Positions 1 to 9,361 of a stretch of DNA of 64,000 nucleotides are shown here, one piece after another. Within the stretch, counting starts at the first letter, position 1; each line of letters starts with the position of its first letter. The DNA is from Blastomonas aquatica. Lineage in GTDB: Bacteria > Pseudomonadota > Alphaproteobacteria > Sphingomonadales > Sphingomonadaceae. The notes beneath the pieces are model-generated. The model was not told the origin of the DNA. It worked only from the letters and a program-made list of their open reading frames with translations, and did not search any database. Location of the stretch: positions 767,988 to 831,987 of the forward strand of contig NZ_BMGD01000002.1 of NCBI RefSeq assembly GCF_014639875.1, read 5' to 3'. The translations under genes and the position numbers were made by a program.

Positions 1-611
1 ATCGGCGGGGCAGGGGGAACCTGACGCCCTGTCAGATACCCGATAACCGCAGTCACCACGACAGCAATGCCGGCAACTTCGACCGGGATCCAGCCCGCCA
101 GGATGGTACCCAGCAAGATGGCGATATAGGTGCCGGCCTCCACCAGCCCGGTGCCGCCAAGCACTTCGTCGTCCTTGAGATGCTGGGGAAGGATGGCGTA
201 TTTGATCGGGCCGAAAAAGGTCGAGTGGATGCCCATCGCGAACAGCGCGACCATCATCAGCGGGATTGCAAGGCTGTGCACCGCAGTGCCTGCCCAGGCG
301 AGATAAAGCCCGACACCCCCGACCAGCATGATGATGATTTCGCAAAATTTGACGATGCGGATGATCGACGCTTTGTCACGGGTATCGGCGAGCTGCCCGG
401 CCAGTGCGGAAAGCAGGAAGAACGGCAGGATGAACACCGCCGTTGCGATCGCACTGAACCAGGTTTCTGCGGTCTCGTCGTTATAGACGCTATAGACGAC
501 GAACAGCACCATCGCGTTCTTGTAGAGATTGTCGTTGAACGCCCCGAGCAGTTGGGTGACGAACAGGGGGAGAAAGCGCCTCTTGTTCAAAAGCGCGCCT
601 GCTGAAGCCAT
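1..611 (-). CDS. MFS transporter of the LplT/Aas type, C-terminus cut by window edge
   Basis: The visible part is about 203 residues from an ATG at 611 with no stop before the edge. It starts with a short cytoplasmic head, then FLPLFVTQLLGAFNDNLYK, a signature I know from MFS permeases that precede or are fused to acyltransferase/acyl-ACP synthetase domains (LplT, Aas). Several hydrophobic helices follow, with the loop motif FFGPIKYAILPQHL. In that family the carrier flips lysophospholipids across the inner membrane for re-acylation. That role is inferred here because the downstream domains lie outside the window. It is divergent from pgsA, a phospholipid-synthesis gene. Confidence 0.75.
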   Translation of the reverse strand, partial: MASAGALLNKRRFLPLFVTQLLGAFNDNLYKNAMVLFVVYSVYNDETAETWFSAIATAVFILPFFLLSALAGQLADTRDKASIIRIVKFCEIIIMLVGGVGLYLAWAGTAVHSLAIPLMMVALFAMGIHSTFFGPIKYAILPQHLKDDEVLGGTGLVEAGTYIAILLGTILAGWIPVEVAGIAVVVTAVIGYLTGRQVPPAPP

Positions 612-773
612 TCTGTCTATTCCTCTGCGATTTGCCCGCGATTTGTGCAGTGTCATCGCGCCGGGATGGGGTGGCAATGCAGCTGCAAATCATCGCGGCG
701 GGTATCGGGATCGAAGCAGGACCGGTCAAGCCATTTCCATCCGGAACAAATGCCGTTAAGAGGCTCCCGACTT

Positions 774-1325
774 ATGCTTACATTGCCCAACATATTGACG
801 CTGTCGCGTATCGTCACTGTGCCGCTGCTGGCCGCCCTGCTGTGGTGGCCGGAATGGGCAACCGGCTATCTGCTGGGCTTTATCGTCTACAGCCTGATGG
901 GAATCACCGATTATTTCGACGGCTATCTCGCGCGTGCTCAGGGTGCGGTCTCGAAGCTGGGAATCTTTCTCGATCCGATCGCAGACAAGATCATGGTCGC
1001 CGCGGTCATCCTTATCCTGTGCGCCAACAACGATATCGACGGGTTGCATGTTATCGCCGCGCTGGTCATCTTGCTGCGCGAGATCACGGTATCGGGTCTG
1101 CGCGAGTTTCTGGCCGGATTGCAGGTATCGATGCCGGTATCGCATCTCGCCAAATGGAAGACGACGCTCCAGCTGCTTTCGCTGGGTACCTTGATCTTCG
1201 CAGGTGCCTTTCCCGACCAACTGTGGATGCAGGATCTGGGTATCGCAGCTTTGTGGACAGCGGCGATCCTGACGTTGATCACCGGCTGGGACTATCTGCG
1301 GGTTGGCTTGAAGCATATGGATTGA
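774..1325 (+). CDS. pgsA: CDP-diacylglycerol--glycerol-3-phosphate 3-phosphatidyltransferase
   Basis: This 183-residue integral membrane enzyme makes phosphatidylglycerol phosphate from CDP-diacylglycerol and glycerol-3-phosphate, the first committed step to PG and cardiolipin. The CDP-alcohol phosphotransferase signature D-x2-DG-x2-AR-x8-G-x3-D-x3-D is complete (DYFDGYLAR, then GIFLDPIADK, near residues 44-70). Several hydrophobic helices follow. The start at 774 (MLTLPNILTLSRI) fits the family N-terminus and has an AAGAGG-like ribosome site 10 bases upstream; the frame opens earlier, at 645, but that extension is not conserved-looking. Length is normal for the family. Confidence 0.93.
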   Translation: MLTLPNILTLSRIVTVPLLAALLWWPEWATGYLLGFIVYSLMGITDYFDGYLARAQGAVSKLGIFLDPIADKIMVAAVILILCANNDIDGLHVIAALVILLREITVSGLREFLAGLQVSMPVSHLAKWKTTLQLLSLGTLIFAGAFPDQLWMQDLGIAALWTAAILTLITGWDYLRVGLKHMD

Positions 1326-1345
1326 GCTGACAGCTCGACCAGAAT

Positions 1346-1370
1346 GTCATTCCCGCGTTCGCAGGGGTGA
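1346..1370. repeat. Half copy of the GTCATTCCCGCG palindromic repeat
   Basis: A short imperfect palindrome reads GTCATTCCCGCG then TTCGCAGGGGTGA. It matches one arm of the 79-bp elements at 29244-29322 and 36751-36829 and lies in the gap between the convergent pgsA and oxyR genes. Confidence 0.55.
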
Positions 1371-1416
1371 TTCACGAATGCGAATCCCGGAAATGAACGC
1401 AGGCTTTGACGCGGCT

Positions 1417-2337
1417 TTACCCTGCGCATTTCCCTTCGGCATGGCCCCGTCGGAGGATCTCGGCCAGCATGCGGAATTCCTCAGCGCGCGGGCTGTTCTT
1501 GCGCCAGATGATGGCGATGTCGCGCGAGGCATGATCGGCGAGCAGCGGGCGCGCGACGATATCGGTGTTGGCAAGGATGCCTGCATCGATCGCGATTTGC
1601 GGCAGCAGCGTGAGCCCCAACCTGTTATCGACCATCTGCACCAGCGTGTGCAACGACGTGCCGAACATCATCGCGCTTGCTCGCAGTTCGGGACGGTTGC
1701 ACGCGGCGAGCGCGTGATCCTTGAGACAGTGGCCGTCCTCGAGCAGCAGCAGCCGCGATTCGTCGATTAGTTCGGGTAGAACAAATTCGGGGGGATCGCG
1801 TGGATCGTCCTTGGGGAAGGCGACATACAGCGGATCAACGAACAACGTCTCATGCTCGACGTCGCCTGCCGGAAACGGCAGTGCCAGCAGCACGCAATCG
1901 ACCTGGCCGTGGTGCAGCGACTCGACAGCAACGCTGCTGACCTCTTCGCGCAGGAACAATTTGAGCTCGGGCTGCTTACGCCGAAGGCCAGGCAACAGCC
2001 GGGGCAGAAGGAACGGCGCGATGGTCGGGATGACGCTCATCCGCAGATCGCCCGAAAGCGGCTTGCCCGACGAGCGCACCAGATCTGAAAGTTCCTCGGC
2101 CTCGCGCAGAATCCGGTGCGCCTTGGCAACGACCTTGTTGCCCAACGGGGTAAACCGCACGACACGCCGGGTGCGCTCGACAAGCACCACGCCCAAAAGT
2201 GTTTCGAGTTCGCGCAGACCTGCCGACAGGGTCGACTGGGTGACATAGCTGGCGTCTGCCGCCTTGCCGAAATGACCATGCTCTTCAAGCGCAACGAGAT
2301 ATTGCAGCTGTTTGAGCGTGGGCAGATACGAAGTCAT
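1417..2337 (-). CDS. oxyR: Hydrogen-peroxide-sensing LysR-type regulator OxyR
   Basis: This 306-residue LysR-family activator has an N-terminal winged helix-turn-helix (LKQLQYLVALEEHGHFGKAA, residues 8-27) and a C-terminal sensor domain. Two cysteines, C204 and C213, lie in GHCLKDHALAAC. They have the nine-residue spacing and context of the redox-active C199/C208 pair of E. coli OxyR, which forms a disulfide on oxidation by peroxide. The ATG at 2337 overlaps the stop of rnd by four bases (ATGA), so the two genes are probably co-transcribed and translationally coupled. Confidence 0.93.
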   Translation of the reverse strand: MTSYLPTLKQLQYLVALEEHGHFGKAADASYVTQSTLSAGLRELETLLGVVLVERTRRVVRFTPLGNKVVAKAHRILREAEELSDLVRSSGKPLSGDLRMSVIPTIAPFLLPRLLPGLRRKQPELKLFLREEVSSVAVESLHHGQVDCVLLALPFPAGDVEHETLFVDPLYVAFPKDDPRDPPEFVLPELIDESRLLLLEDGHCLKDHALAACNRPELRASAMMFGTSLHTLVQMVDNRLGLTLLPQIAIDAGILANTDIVARPLLADHASRDIAIIWRKNSPRAEEFRMLAEILRRGHAEGKCAG

Positions 2338-3569
2338 GGCTGCTCCGTCAGCGCTTCGACCACGGACGCTTCGGCATCGCCATCGCCATCAGGCTCCACG
2401 ATCAACTCGGTGCGGGTCATCTTGATGCGGCCGTCGGCAATCGCAAACGCCATCCGCCCCTCGACCAGCGCCAGCGCATCGCGGCCGAACTGCTCGAACC
2501 GCCAGCCTTCCAGGATCGGCAGGTTCTTGCGGACTCCGGCCGCCAATGCCTCGAGATCGTCGCTGCGCGCCAGCAGACGGGCGGCAACGTCGATCTCGCG
2601 CGAGCGGATCTTGAGCAGCAGCTTGAGCAGGTCAGCGACGAGCGCGCCTTCCTTTCCCAGCGCCGGGCCGCGCGGGCTCTTGGGGGGCATTTCGCTGGCG
2701 CTCAGTGGGCGCGCTGCAATCAGGGCGTCCATCATACGCGCGCCGATGTCGTTTTCGCGCCATGCAGCCGAAAGGCCGCGAACCTTGCCAAGCTCGGACT
2801 GGTGCGAGGGCGGGTGCGCGGCGATGTCAGCAAGCGTCTCGTCCTTCATGATGCGCCCGCGTGGCAGGTTCTTGTCCTGCGCCTCGGTCTCGCGCCACCA
2901 AGCCAATGCGCGCATCCGGCCCAAGATCTGCGCGCTGCGGCCCGGCGGGCGGATCCGCTGCCACAGAGTATCGGGATCGGGCTTATACTGGCGAGGATCG
3001 CCCAGTTTCTCCATCTCGATATCGAGCCACGCGCCCCGACCGGTGCGGCGCAATTTGTCGAGCATCTTGGGGAAAATCTTGGCCAGATGCGTCACATCGC
3101 CGATCGCGTAATCGATCTGCCGTGCCTCGAGCGGGCGGCGCGACCAATCAGTGAACCGCGCGCCTTTGTCGACTGTCAGCCCCAGCCAGCTTTCGACCAG
3201 ATTGGCGTACCCGATCTGCTCGGCCTGGCCGAGCGCCATGGCTGCAATCTGGGTGTCAAACAATGGTACCGGGGTCTTGCCGGTCAGGTTGAAGATGATC
3301 TCGATGTCCTGGGGTCCGGCGTGGACGACTTTGAGAACGTCATGATTTTCGGTGAGAAGATCGAGCATCGGGGTCAGATCGATACCCGGAGCCTTGGGGT
3401 CGATCGCCGCAGCTTCTTCCAGATTGCCGATCTGGACCAGGCACAGTTCGGGCCAATAGGTGTTTTCGCGCATGAACTCGGTATCAACCGCGATGAAGTC
3501 GGACTTGGCGAGTCGCGCGCAGAAGCGGGCCAGGGAATCGGTGTCGGTAATTAATGGATGGATTTGCAT
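2334..3569 (-). CDS. rnd: Ribonuclease D
   Basis: This 411-residue 3'-to-5' exoribonuclease trims the 3' ends of tRNA precursors and other structured RNAs. The DEDD exonuclease domain is present: VDTEF near residue 28 (ExoI), the HAGPQDIE segment (ExoII), and YAIGDVTHL (ExoIII, Y-x3-D). An HRDC nucleic-acid-binding domain follows (LPRGRIMKDETLADIA). The start at 3569 (MQIHPLITD) matches the family. A further 17 codons upstream (from 3620) are open but lack family character. It is the first gene of a two-gene unit with oxyR. Confidence 0.92.
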   Translation of the reverse strand: MQIHPLITDTDSLARFCARLAKSDFIAVDTEFMRENTYWPELCLVQIGNLEEAAAIDPKAPGIDLTPMLDLLTENHDVLKVVHAGPQDIEIIFNLTGKTPVPLFDTQIAAMALGQAEQIGYANLVESWLGLTVDKGARFTDWSRRPLEARQIDYAIGDVTHLAKIFPKMLDKLRRTGRGAWLDIEMEKLGDPRQYKPDPDTLWQRIRPPGRSAQILGRMRALAWWRETEAQDKNLPRGRIMKDETLADIAAHPPSHQSELGKVRGLSAAWRENDIGARMMDALIAARPLSASEMPPKSPRGPALGKEGALVADLLKLLLKIRSREIDVAARLLARSDDLEALAAGVRKNLPILEGWRFEQFGRDALALVEGRMAFAIADGRIKMTRTELIVEPDGDGDAEASVVEALTEQP

Positions 3570-3720
3570 GTTGAACCTATACAGCGTGCCGTGAATGTCG
3601 CAAACTGCGACCGGGTCCATAATGAATCGACGCGCTGATGGCTATCAGCGACGCTCGTTCGAACAATCATCCATCGATCGATCATGTAATGCGTGCCTGC
3701 TTCGGCGCGGGGGAAAAGTC

Positions 3721-4050
3721 ATGTGGGTTTGTTACGGGGTCATCATTACTCTCAGTTTGGCGCTAATTGGTCAGATGCTCGCCGCAGGCGGCGATGCCTT
3801 TCTGGTGCTCGACAATTCACGGCCTGTCGGTGGTGACCGGGAAGTGCTGACGATATTTGCGTGGGGGTTTGCCACCCGCGCCGGGCGCAGCGCGTGCATC
3901 CACGATCCGGCTGGACGCGGCATCAACGACATGCGGTTTTCGATGAGTTTCGGCCAGATCCTGCTGTCGGTGGTGACCTTCGGCATCGTTCGGCGGGTGA
4001 ACATCGATTACCGGATGTTTGCCGGTAACAGCCCCGTGGAGCGCGGGTGA
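3721..4050 (+). CDS. Small exported or membrane-anchored protein of unknown function
   Basis: The product has 109 residues. A hydrophobic N-terminal segment (residues 4-22) acts as a signal or anchor. The rest contains RSACIHDPAGRG and a second hydrophobic stretch, FGQILLSVVTFGIVRRVNID. The single cysteine and the 'FGxILxSVxTxGIV' segment loosely recall small Bor/Iss-like periplasmic proteins, but I do not assign a family. The start at 3721 has a GGGGA ribosome site. The stop overlaps the next ATG (TGATG at 4048-4052), so it is coupled to the flavoenzyme gene. Confidence 0.6.
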   Translation: MWVCYGVIITLSLALIGQMLAAGGDAFLVLDNSRPVGGDREVLTIFAWGFATRAGRSACIHDPAGRGINDMRFSMSFGQILLSVVTFGIVRRVNIDYRMFAGNSPVERG

Positions 4051-5558
4051 TGCCGGCACCTCTGCGCCATGGCGCGCGACGCTGGACCAATTATCACGGC
4101 ACGGCGTCTGCCAATCTTGCTGACCTTGTCGAACTGATCAACAGCACCGCCGATGGTGCTCGGGCAGCGCTGCGCGAGGTGGCAGGCGATGTGCTGGCAC
4201 TGATGCAGCAGGCGCGCGAGGTGGGAATTCAGATTCGCCCATTGGGCTCGGGCTGGTCGCCATCTCCGATCTGCATCGTCGACCACGGTTGGCTGATCGA
4301 AACCCGCCGGGTCAACCGATGCTTCCAGCTGGTGGCGGGCGATGTTGCGCCCGGGATCGATGTCTCCACTCTGATGCTGGTGCAGGCAGGCGCGACGATC
4401 GACGAGGTCAACGACAGTGCTGAAGAGCTTGGCCTGTCGCTGACGACAGGCGGGGCCAGTAACGGCCAGACACTAGCGGGGGCGGCGGCCACCGGAACGC
4501 ATGGCAGCGTGCTGACTGCAGGCGGCATCCAGGATCACATCCGCGCGCTGCAGGTGGTGACGCCATCGGGAATCTTCTGGGTCGAGCCCAGCCAGGCGGT
4601 AATGGCGCCAGATTTTGTTGCAGATACCGGGAGCATCATCCTGCGCGACGACGATGTGTTTGCCGCATGCCTTGTCGCGGTAGGCGCGATGGGGTTCGTC
4701 ACGGCTTTGGTGATCGAATGCGAGCCAATCTATATGGTGCGCAACATCCAGAAGCGCGCGCGATTGACCCGGGGGCACATCACCCAATTGGCTCGGGGCG
4801 GCTTTCGCGACTTCTCACGCGAGATGGCGCTCGATGAAGACCCTTATTTCGTTCAGGTTATCCTCAACCCGTTCGATCCGTTCGACAAGGATGCGTTGTT
4901 GCGGATGCTATATCGCCGCGCGTTCGACCCTTCGATCCCGCCGCCGCCGCGCCCATTGGCTGGCGCCGGCTATGATGCGCTGACGCTGATCGGCAAGGCG
5001 ATGGCGGGGTTCGATCTGTTTCGCGCCGACATATTGCAGCTGGCAATGCGCGCGGGCTATGCGGTGCAGCGCGATATCGATGATCCTGAGGCAGTGGCGA
5101 CCTGGGGCCATACGACCGAGCCGCACAACCCCATTGCAAATCTGTTCAACGGATCGGTGACCCTGGCCAGGGACGATCTCGACCGCGCGTTCGATCCGAT
5201 GATCGAGGCGTTCATCAGTGGGGGCGGGGGCACGGTAGTGACGCTGCGGTTCATGAAACGCGCTGCCGGGCTGCTCGCGCCCGCACGCTTTGCGGACAAT
5301 GTCGTGATCGATTTCGATGGACCGCGCAGCGATGTCAGCCATCGCAGCTATCGCGCGGTGATCACGCGGCTTGATGCGATGGGGATCCGGTTCACCCGTC
5401 ATTGGGGCAAGACCAACGATCTGGATGCTGCCCGGGTGGCGCAGGATTATGGCGACGAATATCAACGTTTCCGCGCCGCACAACGCCGATTAATGCCCGA
5501 TCCCGGCGATCTGGCGGTGTTCGGCAGTGACTGCCTGGTGCATTTGGGATTGATCTGA
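4050..5558 (+). CDS. FAD-binding oxidoreductase of the aldonolactone oxidase family
   Basis: This protein of about 502 residues has a VAO/PCMH-type FAD-binding domain in its N-terminal half: IRPLGSGWSPS near residues 65-75, TTGGASNGQTLAGAAATGTH near 135-155, and GAMGFVTALVIECE near 215. The C-terminal D-arabinono-lactone-oxidase domain contains the family motif HWGK. Enzymes of this group oxidise sugar lactones or related alcohols, passing electrons to O2 or a cytochrome. The substrate cannot be read from sequence. Translation is coupled to the preceding small exported gene, which suggests a joint function. Confidence 0.78.
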   Translation: MPAPLRHGARRWTNYHGTASANLADLVELINSTADGARAALREVAGDVLALMQQAREVGIQIRPLGSGWSPSPICIVDHGWLIETRRVNRCFQLVAGDVAPGIDVSTLMLVQAGATIDEVNDSAEELGLSLTTGGASNGQTLAGAAATGTHGSVLTAGGIQDHIRALQVVTPSGIFWVEPSQAVMAPDFVADTGSIILRDDDVFAACLVAVGAMGFVTALVIECEPIYMVRNIQKRARLTRGHITQLARGGFRDFSREMALDEDPYFVQVILNPFDPFDKDALLRMLYRRAFDPSIPPPPRPLAGAGYDALTLIGKAMAGFDLFRADILQLAMRAGYAVQRDIDDPEAVATWGHTTEPHNPIANLFNGSVTLARDDLDRAFDPMIEAFISGGGGTVVTLRFMKRAAGLLAPARFADNVVIDFDGPRSDVSHRSYRAVITRLDAMGIRFTRHWGKTNDLDAARVAQDYGDEYQRFRAAQRRLMPDPGDLAVFGSDCLVHLGLI

Positions 5559-5593
5559 TTTGCAACGCGCCGGGCCACAGAGGTGCACAAAGC

Positions 5594-5622
5594 TTGACAA
5601 AATGGCGGTGGCGCGGTGTTAG
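5594..5622 (+). promoter_or_regulatory. Sigma70-type promoter for aspS
   Basis: A consensus -35 box TTGACA (5594-5599) is followed by a 17-base spacer and TGTTAG (5617-5622) as -10. This gives a leader of about 65 bases before the aspS ATG at 5696. It is the only clear promoter in the gap after the flavoenzyme gene. Confidence 0.5.
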
Positions 5623-5695
5623 CCGCACCATCGACTTGCCCTGCAGACCGCGGGGTCACGGCGCTTGTTTTCACGATCAGGATTGATGGTTTCCC

Positions 5696-7474
5696 ATGCA
5701 CGCATATCGTACCCACAGTTGCACCGCGCTCCGCGCATCCGATGTCGGCGAGCAGGTTCGCCTGTCGGGCTGGGTCCATCGCAAGCGTGATCATGGCAAT
5801 CTGCTTTTCATCGACCTGCGCGACCATTACGGCCTGACCCAGATCGTCACTGATTCCGACAGCCCGGCTTTTGCCGCGCTCGAACGGCTGCGCGTCGAAA
5901 GCGTCGTCACGGTGACCGGTACGGTGGTTGCCCGCTCGGCTGAAACCGTGAACACCAACCTGCCCACTGGCGAGATCGAGGTGCGCGCAGGCGAAGTTGT
6001 GGTTCAATCGGCTGCCGACGAACTGCCGATGCCGGTGGCGGGCGAGCAGGAATATCCCGAGGATATCCGCCTGCGCTACCGCTTCCTGGATCTGCGCCGC
6101 GAACGGCTGCACCGCAACATCATGCTGCGTTCGCAGGTCATCGCCTCGTTGCGCAAGCGGATGGTCGATCAGGGCTTCACCGAATTCCAGACTCCGATCC
6201 TGACCGCATCTTCGCCCGAAGGCGCGCGCGATTATCTCGTTCCCAGCCGCGTGCACCCCGGCAAGTTCTATGCGCTGCCGCAGGCGCCGCAGATGTTCAA
6301 GCAGCTGCTGATGGTCGCAGGCTTTGATCGCTATTTTCAGATCGCGCCGTGCTTCCGCGACGAAGACGCGCGCGCCGATCGCAGCCCGGGCGAATTCTAC
6401 CAGCTCGACCTCGAGATGAGCTTCGTGACGCAGGACGATGTGTTCGCCGCGCTCGAGCCTGTGCTCGGCGGCGTGTTCAAGGAGTTCGCCAACGGCAAGG
6501 CCGTCACCGAAGGCGCGTTTCCGCGCATTCCTTACCGCGAGTCGATGTTGAAGTACGGATCGGACAAGCCCGATCTGCGCAACCCGCTGGTGATCAGCGA
6601 TGTCACCGATCATTTCATTGGATCGGGCTTTGGCCTGTTCGACAAGATCGTGGGTTCAGGCGGCAAGGTCCGTGCGATCCCCGCCCCCGGCGCGGGCGCG
6701 ATCAGCCGCAAGTTCTTTGACGATATGAACGACTGGGCACGCAGCGAGGGCCATGCGGGCCTGGGTTACATCAACATCCGCGACGGCGTCCCTGGCGGCC
6801 CGATCGCCAAGAACCATGGCGAGGAAGGCACCGCCAAGCTGATCGCCGAACTCGGCCTTGGCCCGAATGACGGCGTGTTCTTCGCGGCGGGCAAGGAGCT
6901 TCAGGCGGCCAAGCTCGCAGGCGCGGCGCGCACCCGGGTGGGTGAGCAGCTGAACCTGATCGAACAAGGCGTGTTCAAGTTCTGCTGGATCGTCGATTTC
7001 CCGATGTTCGAATATGACGAGGACGCCAAGAAGATCGATTTCAGCCACAACCCGTTCTCGATGCCGCAGGGCGAGATGGAAGCGCTGGAGACGATGGACC
7101 CGCTCGACATCCTCGCCTGGCAGTACGACATCGTCTGCAACGGTGTTGAGCTGTCCTCGGGCGCGATCCGGAACCATCGCCCGGATATCATGTACAAGGC
7201 ATTCGAAATCGCCGGCTACACCAAGGAAGACGTCGAGAAGAACTTCTCAGGCATGATCAATGCGTTCAAGTTCGGCGCACCGCCGCACGGAGGGTCGGCT
7301 CCCGGGGTCGATCGCATGGTGATGCTGCTTGCTGATGAACCCAACATCCGCGAGGTCGTGCTATTCCCGATGAACCAGAAGGCCGAGGACCTGATGATGG
7401 GCGCGCCGTCGCCGGTCAGCCTCAAGCAGCTGCGCGAACTCAACATCAGGGTAGCCGAGCCGCCCAAGGGCTGA
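5696..7474 (+). CDS. aspS: Aspartyl-tRNA synthetase, probably non-discriminating (Asp/Asn)
   Basis: This 592-residue class II synthetase charges tRNA-Asp. An OB-fold anticodon-binding domain ([21 protein letters not shown], near 21-41, quoted here only as landmarks [10 protein letters not shown]) precedes the catalytic core. The core has motif 2 ([19 protein letters not shown]) and motif 3 (GVDRMVMLL), split by the bacterial GAD insertion. The histidine in RDHG matches the residue that relaxes tRNA specificity in the Pseudomonas aeruginosa enzyme, so it probably also makes Asp-tRNA-Asn for GatCAB. Length is normal for bacteria. Confidence 0.96.
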   Translation: MHAYRTHSCTALRASDVGEQVRLSGWVHRKRDHGNLLFIDLRDHYGLTQIVTDSDSPAFAALERLRVESVVTVTGTVVARSAETVNTNLPTGEIEVRAGEVVVQSAADELPMPVAGEQEYPEDIRLRYRFLDLRRERLHRNIMLRSQVIASLRKRMVDQGFTEFQTPILTASSPEGARDYLVPSRVHPGKFYALPQAPQMFKQLLMVAGFDRYFQIAPCFRDEDARADRSPGEFYQLDLEMSFVTQDDVFAALEPVLGGVFKEFANGKAVTEGAFPRIPYRESMLKYGSDKPDLRNPLVISDVTDHFIGSGFGLFDKIVGSGGKVRAIPAPGAGAISRKFFDDMNDWARSEGHAGLGYINIRDGVPGGPIAKNHGEEGTAKLIAELGLGPNDGVFFAAGKELQAAKLAGAARTRVGEQLNLIEQGVFKFCWIVDFPMFEYDEDAKKIDFSHNPFSMPQGEMEALETMDPLDILAWQYDIVCNGVELSSGAIRNHRPDIMYKAFEIAGYTKEDVEKNFSGMINAFKFGAPPHGGSAPGVDRMVMLLADEPNIREVVLFPMNQKAEDLMMGAPSPVSLKQLRELNIRVAEPPKG

Positions 7475-7524
7475 TCGCCGGGCGTTGCTTGAGACGGCTG
7501 TGAAACTGTGATACTGCGGCGGTC

Positions 7525-7875
7525 ATGAAAAATGTGACCATCGCACTGGATGACGAGACCCATCGGCTGGCGCGGATCCGTGCCGCCGAACTGGGCACGT
7601 CGCTATCGGCCATGGTCAAGGCGTATCTGCAGGGTGTCGCGGCAGGTGATGCGCCTGCCGGGCCGCCGCCAGCCGGAGTCCGCGAGATGCCCCAGACGTT
7701 CATGCCCGCGCCGTCGCTCCCGCCGGCAAGCGATTTCGTGCCGCTGAAAAAGCCCCGGCAGCCAGGTGCGCTCCGGGGAAAAATCCGGATGTCGGAGGAT
7801 TTCGATGAGACCCCGCAATGGCTGATCGATGCCATGGAGGGCAAGGATGACGGCGAGCTTTGGCCGGCCAAGTAG
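7525..7875 (+). CDS. Ribbon-helix-helix antitoxin of a VapBC-like pair
   Basis: The product has 116 residues. The N-terminal 40 residues (MKNVTIALDDETHRLARIRA...) look like a ribbon-helix-helix DNA-binding fold. A proline-rich linker (residues 50-80) follows, then a conserved-looking tail, LRGKIRMSEDFDETPQWL, of the kind that wraps the toxin in antitoxins partnered with COG3744 PIN proteins. It ends 15 bases before the PIN toxin gene. Autoregulation by the complex is usual in such modules. The family assignment rests on context and motif, not on a search. Confidence 0.72.
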   Translation: MKNVTIALDDETHRLARIRAAELGTSLSAMVKAYLQGVAAGDAPAGPPPAGVREMPQTFMPAPSLPPASDFVPLKKPRQPGALRGKIRMSEDFDETPQWLIDAMEGKDDGELWPAK

Positions 7876-7890
7876 GCAGGTGCCACGTTC

Positions 7891-8271
7891 ATGCGGCTGA
7901 TACTCGATACCCGCGTGCTGCTGTGGTGGTTGCAGGACAGCGCCCGGCTGGGACCGCGCGCGAGAGCGCTTATCGCGGATTCGGATAATCAGGTGCTGGT
8001 CAGCATCGCCACTCCCTGGGAGATTTCGGTGAAGCATCGCATTGGCAAGATGGACGACAGCGGCGCTGCAGTGATGGATGCCTTGCTCGACCAGGGTATG
8101 GCTGTGGTCGATCTTGCGCCAGCGCATTTGAGGGTGCTTGAAGCCATGCCGCTCCACCACCGCGATCCGTTCGATCACCTGATCATAGCTCAGGCGCTTT
8201 GTGATCGAGCCGCCGTTATTACCGACGATGCGATGTTTCCTGAATACGGCGTTCGCTGCATCCCCGCCTGA
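7891..8271 (+). CDS. PIN-domain ribonuclease toxin (VapC-like, COG3744 type)
   Basis: This 126-residue single PIN domain carries acidic metal-ligand positions D6 (MRLILDTRVLLWW), E44 (ATPWEISVK), the aspartates of HHRDPFDHLI and the ITDDA motif near 115. PIN toxins cleave tRNA or rRNA in an Mg-dependent manner when freed from antitoxin. The usual LDTH-V motif reads LDTR-V here; the histidine is not a metal ligand, so activity is not ruled out. It is the second gene of the pair. Confidence 0.82.
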   Translation: MRLILDTRVLLWWLQDSARLGPRARALIADSDNQVLVSIATPWEISVKHRIGKMDDSGAAVMDALLDQGMAVVDLAPAHLRVLEAMPLHHRDPFDHLIIAQALCDRAAVITDDAMFPEYGVRCIPA

Positions 8272-8371
8272 TACACCTGGCAGTGATCATCCGCACACCA
8301 TTGGGCCATGACTCGGACCAGAAACATGTTACATTTCAGCAGATTCGGATGGAGATCTGCTGAGGCGATCT

Positions 8372-9361
8372 GTGGGGGCTGCGAACGTGAATAACCTAAG
8401 GGCAAAGGCGGTGGAGACAGCGCGCGCGGTTGCTGCGGCACTCGCAATGGTGGCGGGCCTCAGTGCGGTTCCTGCATCTGCCGAAACGCTGACCATCGAG
8501 GGCCTTTACCCGGCGCGCACGCGCGCAGCGGCCGATGTCGAATCTCTGGTTGTCGAACGCTTCGGCGGGCGCGACGGGCGCGCGCTGTCTTTCGCGCTTG
8601 AGGGGATGCTCGCGGAACTATCGGTTTATGGTCAGCCTTATTTTCGCGTGGTTGCCGAACGATCGACCGCGCCGGCCGATGCGGTGCTGTCAGGAATTGC
8701 GGATGCGGTGGTCGAAAGCCAGAGTATCGAGGAGACGCGCAAGGAGTGCGTTGAAGAGGACGGCAATGGTAAGTGCCTGCGCAAGGAGGACGTCAAGATC
8801 AAGTGCCAACGCCGGACTGTGACGCTCAACCCCTCGGTACGCATGGCACGGATCGATGACGGTGCGATTGTCTACCAGCGACAGATCTACCAGCGCGATC
8901 AGATCGTGATCTGTCCTGACCGGAATGCCAGTCGCAGCGTCCCCGATACGGTCGATGCCTTGATCGGCAATGTGGTTGCAGAGGTCAGGCTCGACATTGC
9001 GCCTGTCTATCGCACCGAATCCATCCGCGTGCTCGAGGTGCGCAAGGGGCTTGACAAGGACCAATCCAATCGGTTCCGGGAAGCGCTCAAGGCCACCGAT
9101 CGCAATCCGCAGGGTGCGTGCGACATCTGGCAGGCGCTCGATGGCGAGGTGCCTGGACAAAGCTCTATTGTCTTCAACCTGGCGCTGTGCGCAGAACAGC
9201 GCGGCGAGCTTGACGATGCGCTGGTGCGTTATCGCCAGGCTCAGACGCTGCTGCCGCGCGAGCGCGGCATCAATGCTGCGTTCGATCGTATCAATGCGCG
9301 CCAAGCGGCAGAAGCCGATTACGCCGAGCGCGAAACAAGGGTATCTGAGGACCGCCGATGA
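8372..9361 (+). CDS. Secreted protein with possible C-terminal TPR-like helices, function unknown
   Basis: The product has about 329 residues and begins at a GTG (8372, GAGG upstream; a second GTG at 8387 is possible). A signal peptide ends near AVPASAE. The middle has cysteine-containing segments (RKECVEEDGNGKCLRKED). The C-terminal part (SSIVFNLALCAEQRGELDDALVRYRQA) resembles a single tetratricopeptide repeat. I do not recognise the family. Its stop overlaps the ppk2 ATG (ATGA at 9358-9361), implying translational coupling with the polyphosphate kinase. Confidence 0.75.
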   Translation: MGAANVNNLRAKAVETARAVAAALAMVAGLSAVPASAETLTIEGLYPARTRAAADVESLVVERFGGRDGRALSFALEGMLAELSVYGQPYFRVVAERSTAPADAVLSGIADAVVESQSIEETRKECVEEDGNGKCLRKEDVKIKCQRRTVTLNPSVRMARIDDGAIVYQRQIYQRDQIVICPDRNASRSVPDTVDALIGNVVAEVRLDIAPVYRTESIRVLEVRKGLDKDQSNRFREALKATDRNPQGACDIWQALDGEVPGQSSIVFNLALCAEQRGELDDALVRYRQAQTLLPRERGINAAFDRINARQAAEADYAERETRVSEDRR

